Part shown: positions 1-4,948 of the stretch, one piece after another
How the letters are laid out: each line of letters begins with the position of its first letter
Numbering within the stretch: position 1 is the stretch's first letter
Translations under genes and position numbers: made by a program
NCBI GenBank assembly: GCA_021788565.1
Contig: JAJYKO010000366.1
Coordinates: forward strand, 1-6,154
Length of the DNA stretch: 6,154 bases
Direction of reading: 5' to 3'
Source of the DNA: Chloroflexota bacterium
GTDB taxonomy: Bacteria; Chloroflexota; UBA6077
Notes under the pieces: model-generated
Told to the model about the DNA's origin: nothing
The model's database searches: none
What the model saw: only the letters and a program-made list of their open reading frames with translations

Positions 1-98
1 ACAGTCCGGGAGGGCGAGGCTCCTGTCGAGCCGCCAGTTGCCCCACCCGGGCGGCTCGGCAGGAGCCTCGCCCTCCCCGTCGCTTCCGCCCGAACTGT
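1..98. repeat. Long GC-rich hairpin at left edge, nested inverted repeat
   Basis: Bases 8-35 pair with 50-77 to form a 28-bp stem whose only irregularity is one G:T wobble (T26 with G59), closing a 14-base loop (36-49). Outside it a second pair of arms is visible: 1-10 (ACAGTCCGGG) matches the reverse complement of 89-98 with one mismatch, separated from the main stem by short unpaired stretches. The structure may continue past the left edge of the window. No T-run follows on either strand, so it does not look like a standard intrinsic terminator. It could be a non-autonomous palindromic repeat element, or a bidirectional stop for a gene to the left. The pairing is certain. The role is inference. 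Confidence 0.85.
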
Positions 99-138
99 GA
101 CATGATCCTCAAACCATCCCCAGGCCGAGCGAGAGCCT

Positions 139-411
139 ATGGAACGCAAGAGTAAAGCTAAGAATCTAAAGAAAATATGTAACCGCACCATCTGTTTCTT
201 CTGGGAATGTCCCCGTTGTCCCAGGTATTGGGAGCGCTCCGTTTTGGCATGCCTGCCGCCTGAACAGATTGTCAGATGTCGGAATGCTGTAAGAATTGAC
301 ATCCCCCTCGCGCGTTGGAGACATGTCCCGTTCATGATAATTCTGTTAGAAAACATGCTGAATGACAGGGCGTTCGCGACTCGCGGCGGACATTGGGAGG
401 TAGGAGCATGA
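139..411 (+). CDS. Doubtful 90-aa ORF overlapping the next gene's start
   Basis: This is an open frame from ATG to TGA with a very basic N-terminus (MERKSKAKNLKK) and a Cys-rich patch near residues 14-27 containing CPRC. I recognise no family and see no clear Shine-Dalgarno in the bases just upstream of 139. Codon third positions are much less GC-rich than in the neighbouring genes, which argues against a resident gene. In its favour, its stop (409-411) overlaps the ATG of the DUF5658 gene (408-410) in an ATGA arrangement, as in translationally coupled pairs. It may simply be the open stretch of a leader region, or the eroded remnant of transferred DNA. No function is proposed. Confidence 0.2.
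   Translation: MERKSKAKNLKKICNRTICFFWECPRCPRYWERSVLACLPPEQIVRCRNAVRIDIPLARWRHVPFMIILLENMLNDRAFATRGGHWEVGA
315..341 (+). promoter_or_regulatory. Tentative promoter for the DUF5658 gene
   Basis: TTGGAG (315-320) and GATAAT (336-341) resemble -35 and -10 boxes with a 15-base spacer, shorter than ideal. A perfect TTGACA lies at 296-301, but 17 bases downstream there is only AGACAT. The stretch is locally AT-richer than the coding regions, as expected of a promoter. This is motif reading only. Confidence 0.25.
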
Positions 412-740
412 TGGCAGTGCGGAACCGGTTCACTACCCTTCAGTGGGGTGCGTTACTCTTCTTCATCGGACTGAATCTCGCGGACGTGGCTTCGACGCTC
501 ATCGCAATCAGGATGGGATTGGTCGAGGGGAACTACCTGCCGTCGCTCATCATGTCCACCGGCAGCGAGATGGCGATGTACTGCTTCAAGCTGTTCACGA
601 TGTCGCTGGTCGTTACGATTGTGGTCAAACTGACCTCTTCCTACCCCAGGTTATGGTACGCCCTTTACGCGAGCAACGCGATTATGGTCGTCGTGGTCCT
701 GAGCAACCTGGCCTCGCTGGCCGAGGCACGTGTCATGTAG
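408..740 (+). CDS. Small three-helix membrane protein, DUF5658-like
   Basis: The product is a 110-aa integral membrane protein with three hydrophobic segments, at about residues 12-34, 54-77 and 84-108. The first helix and following loop carry N23-x2-D26-x2-S29-T30, then G37, E40 and N42. This matches the pattern of the DUF5658 family (small bacterial and archaeal membrane proteins of unknown function), where a helix with N..D..ST is followed by a G..E.N loop. The ATG at 408 is chosen because GGAGG at 396-400 sits 7 bases upstream; an in-frame TTG at 393 would place the Shine-Dalgarno inside the gene. The second ATG (411) is also possible. The stop is 15 bp from the convergent transporter stop, with no terminator between them, so transcripts from both sides probably overlap. 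The family assignment is from motif memory, and the cellular role is unknown. Confidence 0.75.
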   Translation: MMAVRNRFTTLQWGALLFFIGLNLADVASTLIAIRMGLVEGNYLPSLIMSTGSEMAMYCFKLFTMSLVVTIVVKLTSSYPRLWYALYASNAIMVVVVLSNLASLAEARVM

Positions 741-755
741 CGGGCTTGCCGGCGC

Positions 756-1460
756 CTACTCGGACACCCTCAAGGGATTGAAGCTGGTTTCGTAGTCGAA
801 TGTGTCCAGTTTCTCCCGCCGCTTCAGCGAGTTCACGATGGCGTAGGTGAGGGGGGTAGCGATCACCTCGTAGCCAGACTTGGCCACCCACTGCGTGAGG
901 ACCGTGGTGAGCAACATGGCCTCCGGTATGGTGCCGAAGAAGGCGAGGGTGATAAACACGAGGGAGTCGAGGCCCTCGCCTACCAGGGTCGACCCGATTG
1001 TCCTGGTCCAGAGCCAGCGCCCGTGAGTGGCGATCTTCATCTTGGCCAGCACGAAGGAGTTGGCGAACTCCCCCACCAGATAGGCCAGAAAAGAGGCTGC
1101 GAGCAGCCGCGGTGTATAGCCGAGGATCTGCTCGTATGCCGTCTGGCCGCTCCAGAACGCCGCGGGGGGAATCTCCTGAGCCACCCAAACGGCTGCCACG
1201 AAGATCAGGTTGCAGAAGAAACCGAGCCAGATGGCGCGTCGGGCCTGCCGGTAGCCGTAGACCTCGGTTAGAATGTCTCCAAAGATGTAGCTCAGCGGAA
1301 AGATGACGGTGCCCGCGGGCATCACGAAGCCGAAGACGTCTACCAACTTCACCGCGATGACGTTGGCCGCGATCAGGCTGGTAATGAAGACGGCCACGAC
1401 GACGAGGAAGAGAGACGAATATCCCCTGGGCTCGTCGGAGTAGCTCCTCGTTTCTCGCAT
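756..1460 (-). CDS. yhhQ: Queuosine precursor transporter, YhhQ/VUT (DUF165) family
   Basis: The 234-aa inner-membrane protein is of the usual length for this family, with about six hydrophobic helices beginning at residue 16. Family hallmarks are visible: the block FGDILTEVYGYRQARR at residues 60-75, a later GEGLDSLVF block, a polar helix start TQWVAKSGYEV, and a tail FDYETSFNPL resembling the conserved YhhQ C-terminus. YhhQ proteins import the 7-deazaguanine precursors preQ0 and preQ1 for queuosine modification of tRNA. The ATG at 1460 has the purine-rich Shine-Dalgarno AAGGA (1469-1473) 8 bases upstream. The gene lies downstream of queC on the same strand, but the 362-bp gap with two inverted repeats suggests separate transcription. 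I see no convincing promoter and no preQ1 riboswitch in its leader. Some family members prefer preQ1 and others preQ0; the sequence does not tell which. Confidence 0.92.
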   Translation of the reverse strand: MRETRSYSDEPRGYSSLFLVVVAVFITSLIAANVIAVKLVDVFGFVMPAGTVIFPLSYIFGDILTEVYGYRQARRAIWLGFFCNLIFVAAVWVAQEIPPAAFWSGQTAYEQILGYTPRLLAASFLAYLVGEFANSFVLAKMKIATHGRWLWTRTIGSTLVGEGLDSLVFITLAFFGTIPEAMLLTTVLTQWVAKSGYEVIATPLTYAIVNSLKRREKLDTFDYETSFNPLRVSE

Positions 1461-1565
1461 CTTCCGTTTCCTTCCTTCAGCGTGATGCCTGTCGCACTTT
1501 CAACCCGTCTGCCCGTGACTGCATGTAAAACTCAGATGTCCGGATCGGGTGTATCTAGACTCGTG

Positions 1566-1580
1566 CAGTACCAGGTACTG
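1566..1580. repeat. Short perfect hairpin abutting the palindromic repeat
   Basis: CAGTAC (1566-1571) and GTACTG (1575-1580) are perfect inverted copies around a 3-base centre (CAG). The right arm runs straight into the TGTC that begins the longer palindromic repeat. It may be part of the same element or an insertion-site feature. It lies about 105 bases upstream of the transporter start, so it could also be in that gene's leader. Confidence 0.5.
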
Positions 1581-1684
1581 TCATGCTGAGCACTTGAGGC
1601 GAGCGAGCGCAGTCTGAAGGCCCGAAGGGCAGCGAAGCATCTCCATGTGTTCGGAGAGATCCTTCGCTGACGCTCAGGACGACA
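1579..1684. repeat. Palindromic intergenic repeat, MITE-like
   Basis: The ends are imperfect inverted copies: TGTCATGCTGAGC (1579-1591) against GCTCAGGACGACA (1672-1684), 11 of 13 matching. An inner pair is better: AGCGAAGCATCTC (1631-1643) and GAGATCCTTCGCT (1656-1668), 12 of 13, around a 12-base loop. The unit has no ORF of its own. This layout (TCATnCTGAGC end, AGCGAAGnATCTC inner stem) is a type I remember as dispersed in many copies in some environmental bacterial genomes, including Chloroflexota. Only one copy is in this window, so the repeat status rests on recognition and palindromy. Confidence 0.7.
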
Positions 1685-1727
1685 GCTTATGCCGGCCGTC
1701 ACTCGGCACTAAAGTAAAGCGGCGACC

Positions 1728-1795
1728 AAACCCGCGGGGTCTTTGGCCCCTGATCCTGAACTGGCGCGCCGTGATCCCCGAGACCCCGCGGGTTT
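1728..1795. repeat. Perfect 15-bp inverted repeat downstream of queC
   Basis: AAACCCGCGGGGTCT (1728-1742) and AGACCCCGCGGGTTT (1781-1795) are exact inverted copies separated by 38 bases. Each arm also contains the self-palindrome CCCGCGGG. On the minus strand the structure begins 27 bases after the queC stop, where a terminator is expected. The following minus-strand bases (GGTCGCCGCTTTACTTTAG) are only mildly T-rich and the loop is long, so termination would be atypical. Alternatives are a dispersed repeat element, or an operator/attenuator in a queC to transporter read-through transcript. Confidence 0.75.
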
Positions 1796-1822
1796 CATCC
1801 TGGCTTTGATTTAGTCTCTAGT

Positions 1823-2533
1823 CTACGCGGTTACTCCTTTGTATGGCGCGGGGTCTGTATACCCTGCTTCCCTGAAGCCCTTCAGTCGGAGCTGGCAGGC
1901 ATCGCACTGACCGCAGGCCTCGCCCGACGGTGACGGGTCGTAGCAGCTGCGGGTCAGGGCATAGTCTACTCCCAATTCCAGTCCCTTCTGGATAATCTGG
2001 GCCTTGGTGAGATCGATCAGCGGTGTGTGGATGATGACACGCTGCCTTCCCTCCGCCGCTGCCTTCGTGGCCAGGTTGGCCATCTGCTGGAACGCCCGGA
2101 CGTATTCGGGACGGCAGTCCGGGTAGCCGCTGTAGTCCAGGGCGTTCACTCCGATGAAGATGTCCTCCGCCCCCAGTACCTCGGCCCAGGCAAGGGCAAA
2201 CGATAGGAAGATGGTGTTACGAGCCGGCACGTAGGTGACCGGTATGTCGGCTCCCATCTGCTCGGCAGATCGGCTCTTGGGAACGGCGATATCGTCCGTT
2301 AGGGCGGAGCCGCCGAAGAGCCGGAGGTTGATGTCGACGACCACGTGCCGGGCCACACCCAGACGGGCCGCCACCTGTCGCGCGGCGTCGATCTCCACCT
2401 CATGGCGCTGGCCGTATCGGAAGGTCATAGCGTAGGGCTGGTAGCCCCTTGCCCTGGCTATGGCGAGGGTGGTACTTGAGTCGAGGCCTCCACTCAGGAG
2501 AACGACAGCTTTCTTCGCTTCCACTGTCCCCAT
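1823..2533 (-). CDS. queC: 7-cyano-7-deazaguanine (preQ0) synthase QueC
   Basis: QueC is a cytosolic ATP-dependent enzyme that converts 7-carboxy-7-deazaguanine and ammonia to preQ0 in the queuosine pathway. The 236-aa product is full length. The PP-loop ATP motif SGGLDSS is at residues 14-20, and the family block [18 protein letters not shown] follows mid-protein. The C-terminal zinc cysteines are C197, C207, C210 and C213 ([18 protein letters not shown]), all four present. The start is set at the ATG at 2533, with GAGGA (2542-2546) 8 bases upstream, because VVLLSGG then begins close to the N-terminus as in other QueC proteins. The frame stays open to a TTG at 2587, but that start has no Shine-Dalgarno and the extra 18 residues do not resemble the family. 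queD, queE and folE are not in the window. The transporter gene downstream on the same strand handles related compounds. Confidence 0.96.
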   Translation of the reverse strand: MGTVEAKKAVVLLSGGLDSSTTLAIARARGYQPYAMTFRYGQRHEVEIDAARQVAARLGVARHVVVDINLRLFGGSALTDDIAVPKSRSAEQMGADIPVTYVPARNTIFLSFALAWAEVLGAEDIFIGVNALDYSGYPDCRPEYVRAFQQMANLATKAAAEGRQRVIIHTPLIDLTKAQIIQKGLELGVDYALTRSCYDPSPSGEACGQCDACQLRLKGFREAGYTDPAPYKGVTA

Positions 2534-2603
2534 TCGCCACTTCCTCTCGTGTCCGGTGCCCGCCGCCCCACGCGGTACGAAGGGCAACAGACTGATCTTA
2601 GGG

Positions 2604-2633
2604 ACGTTACCAGGGGAGTCGCGGGGGCGTCAA
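2604..2633 (-). promoter_or_regulatory. Probable sigma70-type promoter of queC
   Basis: Read on the minus strand, TTGACG (2628-2633) and TAACGT (2604-2609) form -35 and -10 boxes separated by 18 bases. The predicted transcript would start near 2597, leaving a leader of about 65 bases before the queC ATG. A start there would fall upstream of the alternative TTG at 2587, so the promoter does not by itself decide the start codon. No preQ1 aptamer is apparent in this short leader. Confidence 0.4.
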
Positions 2634-2729
2634 GGGCGCTTCCCAGAGTGGGCGCGCCCATTTCCTTCGAAGAATCACTCTCCTGCTTCTGCCGCGAGGA
2701 CAGCGTTTCTCTGAACGGTCGAGCAAGAA

Positions 2730-2769
2730 GAGAGGCGCCACTCCTTCTGGGAAAGGGGCGGCGCCTCTC
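2730..2769 (-). terminator. Hairpin terminator of the DUF3311-symporter operon
   Basis: Bases 2730-2739 (GAGAGGCGCC) pair perfectly with 2760-2769 (GGCGCCTCTC). After one A/C mismatch, 2741-2746 pairs with 2753-2758 (one G:T), closing a 6-base loop, so the stem is about 16 bp plus a mismatch. It starts 26 bases past the symporter stop on the minus strand and is followed by a pyrimidine-rich, partly T-rich tail (TTCTTGC). The weak T-run makes it an imperfect intrinsic terminator, but its position fits. The rest of 2534-2795 holds the queC promoter and leader and nothing else I recognise. Confidence 0.7.
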
Positions 2770-2795
2770 GTGGTGCTGGCGCTGCGGCGGGACAG

Positions 2796-4337
2796 TTACG
2801 CTGCCCTTGATGCCTTCTCTGCCTCACTGAGCGGAACGCCCGGCGCTCCACCTTCTGCGGTGTAGTCTGCCGCTTTCGTCTCGTCGACGCCAGCCCGCAC
2901 TCCAACCGCCCGCAGGATTAGAGTCGCAATGGCCGCGACGATCAGGTTCGCGATCACGGCGTAGAAGGCCGCGTAGCCCGCCACCGCGGTGCTGCCTATG
3001 TGCAGAACGTACGTCGAACCGAAGCCGACCGAGACGGCCATGGCGGTACCGACGACCATTCCCGCCGCCCAGCCCAAGAGCAGGGCCCATCGGTCGAACC
3101 ACCGCGTGTACAGGCCAATGGCGATCGCAGGGAGGGTCTGGATGATCCAGACGCCACCCAGAAGCTGCAGGTTGATGGCGTACTGGGTAGGCACGAACAA
3201 GATGAAAACTAGTGCTCCTGCTTTGACAACTAGAGACGCCAGTTTAGCTACGGTCGACTCTTCCTGATTGGACACGTTGGGCCTGAAGTACTCGCGGTAG
3301 ATGTTGCGGGTGAACAGGTTTGCCGCGGCTATAGACATGACCGAGGCAGGGACCAGCGCACCGATGGCGATGGCGGCGAATGCGAAGCCCACGAACCACG
3401 ACGGGAACATCGCGTTGAACAACGCGGGGACGGCGAACTGGGCTCCGTAAGGCGGTGTCGCCTTGATGCCAGCGGCGATGGCCATGAAGCCGAGCAGGGC
3501 GATCAGGCCCAGCAGGAACGAGTACGCCGGCAGGAGTGCCGCGTTGCGGCGTATCACCTTTCGACTATTGGCGGCGAGTACCCCGGTGATCGCGTGCGGG
3601 TACATAAACAGCGCCAGCGCGGAACCCAGTGCTAGCGTGGCATAGGCGCTAAATTGCCCGGGGGCGAGCAGGGTCTTCGCCGGCGGAACAGCGGCGAAGA
3701 TGTGGCCGTAGCCTCCTAGCTTAATCGGAATGGCTATCACGGCGACTATGATGGTGATGTAGATCAAGGTGTCCTTGACCAGTGCTATCATCGCCGGCGC
3801 GCGGAGCCCGCTGAAATAGGTATAAGCGGCCAGGAGCACGAAGGCCACGATCAGGGGCCAATCGCCCTGGATACCCATCCCGGCGAGTACTACCTGAATA
3901 CCTACGAGCTGGAGAGCGATGTACGGCATCGTCGCCAGTATTCCGGTAATTGCCACCGCGAGTGCGAGGCCGCGGCTCTGATACCGACCGCGGACGAAAT
4001 CGGCCGGGGTGATGTAGTGGTGCCTGCGCGCTACCGACCACAGTCGGGGCATCACCATGAATACGAACGGGTACACGATGATGGTGTATGGGACCGCGAA
4101 GAAGCCGATTGCGCCCGCGCCGAATATCAGCGCGGGAACGGCGATAAACGTGTACGCCGTGTAGAGGTCGCCACCCAACAAGAACCAGGTGACGACAGTG
4201 CCGAATCGGCGTCCGGCCAACCCCCACTCGTCGAGTTGCCCGAGGTCGCCGCGTCGCCACCGCGCAGCCACGAAGCCAAGCACGGTAACGACCAACAAGA
4301 GGAAAATGAATACGCCTAACGCAACTCCATTAATCAC
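2796..4337 (-). CDS. Sodium:solute symporter (SSS family), MctP-like monocarboxylate type
   Basis: The 513-aa inner-membrane protein has about 13 hydrophobic helices, the usual SSS size, and would couple organic solute uptake to sodium or proton entry. Visible family features: an N-terminal helix at 3-25; GRRFGTVVTWFLLGGDLYTAYTF (in two parts around residues 42-64); ITPADFVRGRY at 109-119; and ASVMSIAAANLFTRNIYREYF from residue 331, where S332 and S335 lie in the helix that carries the Na2-site serines or threonines of SSS transporters. These blocks resemble the MctP/monocarboxylate subgroup (lactate, pyruvate, related acids) more than sugar or proline carriers. The start is GTG at 4337, with GGGAGG just upstream. 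It overlaps the end of the DUF3311 gene by 8 bp, implying coupled translation. The divergent ThDP enzyme suggests a 2-oxo acid or similar substrate. That last step is inference. Confidence 0.92.
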   Translation of the reverse strand: MINGVALGVFIFLLLVVTVLGFVAARWRRGDLGQLDEWGLAGRRFGTVVTWFLLGGDLYTAYTFIAVPALIFGAGAIGFFAVPYTIIVYPFVFMVMPRLWSVARRHHYITPADFVRGRYQSRGLALAVAITGILATMPYIALQLVGIQVVLAGMGIQGDWPLIVAFVLLAAYTYFSGLRAPAMIALVKDTLIYITIIVAVIAIPIKLGGYGHIFAAVPPAKTLLAPGQFSAYATLALGSALALFMYPHAITGVLAANSRKVIRRNAALLPAYSFLLGLIALLGFMAIAAGIKATPPYGAQFAVPALFNAMFPSWFVGFAFAAIAIGALVPASVMSIAAANLFTRNIYREYFRPNVSNQEESTVAKLASLVVKAGALVFILFVPTQYAINLQLLGGVWIIQTLPAIAIGLYTRWFDRWALLLGWAAGMVVGTAMAVSVGFGSTYVLHIGSTAVAGYAAFYAVIANLIVAAIATLILRAVGVRAGVDETKAADYTAEGGAPGVPLSEAEKASRAA

Positions 4338-4596
4338 GTGTCACCCTCCCGGTGGTGTCCGCTGTCGGGTCCCCTGCCCGGGGGTGTCTGTCCTCAGTGA
4401 CGAAGTAGACGAAAGCGGTGAGAATACCGGTAATCACGATCCAGAGGAACTGATACCAGTAGAAGAACGGAACGCCCCCGAGTTCCGGGGAAATCGACAC
4501 ATAAGACGGAACCCACAGCATCGCGATGAAGGGAATAATGAGTAGCAAGTACCACCAGGCCCTAGAGGACCGTCTGGCCGATTGCAGATCCTGCAT
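4330..4596 (-). CDS. DUF3311 small membrane protein, symporter partner
   Basis: The 88-aa protein has two membrane helices (about residues 14-33 and 44-66), a basic cytoplasmic N-terminus and a polar C-terminal tail. The pattern PFIAMLWVPSY at 22-32 followed by GGVPFFYWYQFLW at 40-52 is the DUF3311 signature. DUF3311 genes are commonly found directly upstream of SSS symporter genes of the monocarboxylate type and are presumed accessory subunits. Here the TAA stop lies inside the symporter's start region (8-bp overlap). The ATG at 4596 is well supported by AAGGAG 7 bases upstream. It is the first gene of a two-gene operon read leftward from the divergent promoter region. Its biochemical role is unknown. 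Confidence 0.9.
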   Translation of the reverse strand: MQDLQSARRSSRAWWYLLLIIPFIAMLWVPSYVSISPELGGVPFFYWYQFLWIVITGILTAFVYFVTEDRHPRAGDPTADTTGRVTRD

Positions 4597-4690
4597 GGCC
4601 GTACTCCTTAGCGGCGAGCGAATCGAAATACGCTCTGGGCCATCTCACTCGCCTGTCGTGCCTTCATGGCAAAGGACACCAGAGCACGCA

Positions 4691-4704
4691 CACGCACGTG
4701 CGTG
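4691..4704. promoter_or_regulatory. Perfect 14-bp palindrome, candidate operator
   Basis: CACGCACGTGCGTG equals its own reverse complement. It sits about 95 bases upstream of the DUF3311 start and 245 bases upstream of the ThDP enzyme start. The core ACGCACGT recurs at 4855-4862, just downstream of the predicted rightward -10 box, so a dimeric repressor could touch both sites. No regulator gene is in the window. The palindrome is certain and the operator role is inference. Confidence 0.4.
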
Positions 4705-4821
4705 GCTGGTTGTGGATGCAGAGTGCGTGCCAGTCGCATCCGTCCAAAATGCGTCTGCGGGGGCATGGGCTACTTGTCCCGGCAGACAAACAAGCGGGTG
4801 CGAGATTTGTCCGCAGAGCGG

Positions 4822-4850
4822 TTGATCTGGCGCTTGTTCGTGCCTACCAT
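4822..4850 (+). promoter_or_regulatory. Probable promoter of the ThDP enzyme gene
   Basis: TTGATC (4822-4827) and TACCAT (4845-4850) are separated by exactly 17 bases, each matching the sigma70 consensus at four of six positions. Transcription would start near 4857 and give a leader of about 90 bases. That leader contains a 6-bp GC stem (GGCGGG 4892-4897 with CCCGCC 4903-4908). A small GGAG/CTCC pairing (4936-4939 with 4944-4947) could also mask the Shine-Dalgarno. Confidence 0.4.
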
Positions 4851-4948
4851 TAATTACGCACGTATTCGCCGTGCCACCTATGCTGCTCACAGGCGGGAGG
4901 ACCCCGCCCGTGAACCCGCTGGCGATCAAGTAATCGGAGGTTTCTCCA

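Larger units (their letters stand above)
4597..4948. promoter_or_regulatory. Divergent intergenic control region
   Basis: This 352-bp stretch separates the leftward DUF3311-symporter operon from the rightward ThDP enzyme gene, so both promoters must lie here or be read from outside. It contains a perfect 14-bp palindrome (4691-4704), a plausible rightward promoter (4822-4850) and a small GC hairpin in the rightward leader (4892-4908). I could not pick a convincing leftward -35/-10 pair. The open frames that cross it look non-coding: no family resemblance, and they run into real genes in other frames. Confidence 0.6.

Noticed and set aside
733..1188. Minus-strand 151-aa ORF
   Set aside because: It lies in another frame of the YhhQ-type gene, has a low-complexity Arg/Gly/Pro-rich composition and no family resemblance.
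1461..1565. preQ1 riboswitch in the leader of the queuosine transporter gene
   Set aside because: I looked for the preQ1-I short pseudoknot with an A-rich tail and for the class II layout, and saw neither. A covariance-model search would settle it.
1728..1795. T-box leader, because of the CCGCGG-like core
   Set aside because: There is no AGGGTGGNACCGCG motif or specifier stem, and the adjacent gene is not an amino-acid gene.
2534..2587. N-terminal extension of queC starting from TTG at 2587
   Set aside because: No Shine-Dalgarno before it, the extra 18 residues do not resemble QueC, and the ATG at 2533 has a good site and puts SGGLDSS at the normal distance.
3721..4260. Minus-strand 179-aa ORF inside the symporter
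   Set aside because: It is a frame shadow rich in Arg and His, while the overlapping frame encodes clear SSS motifs.
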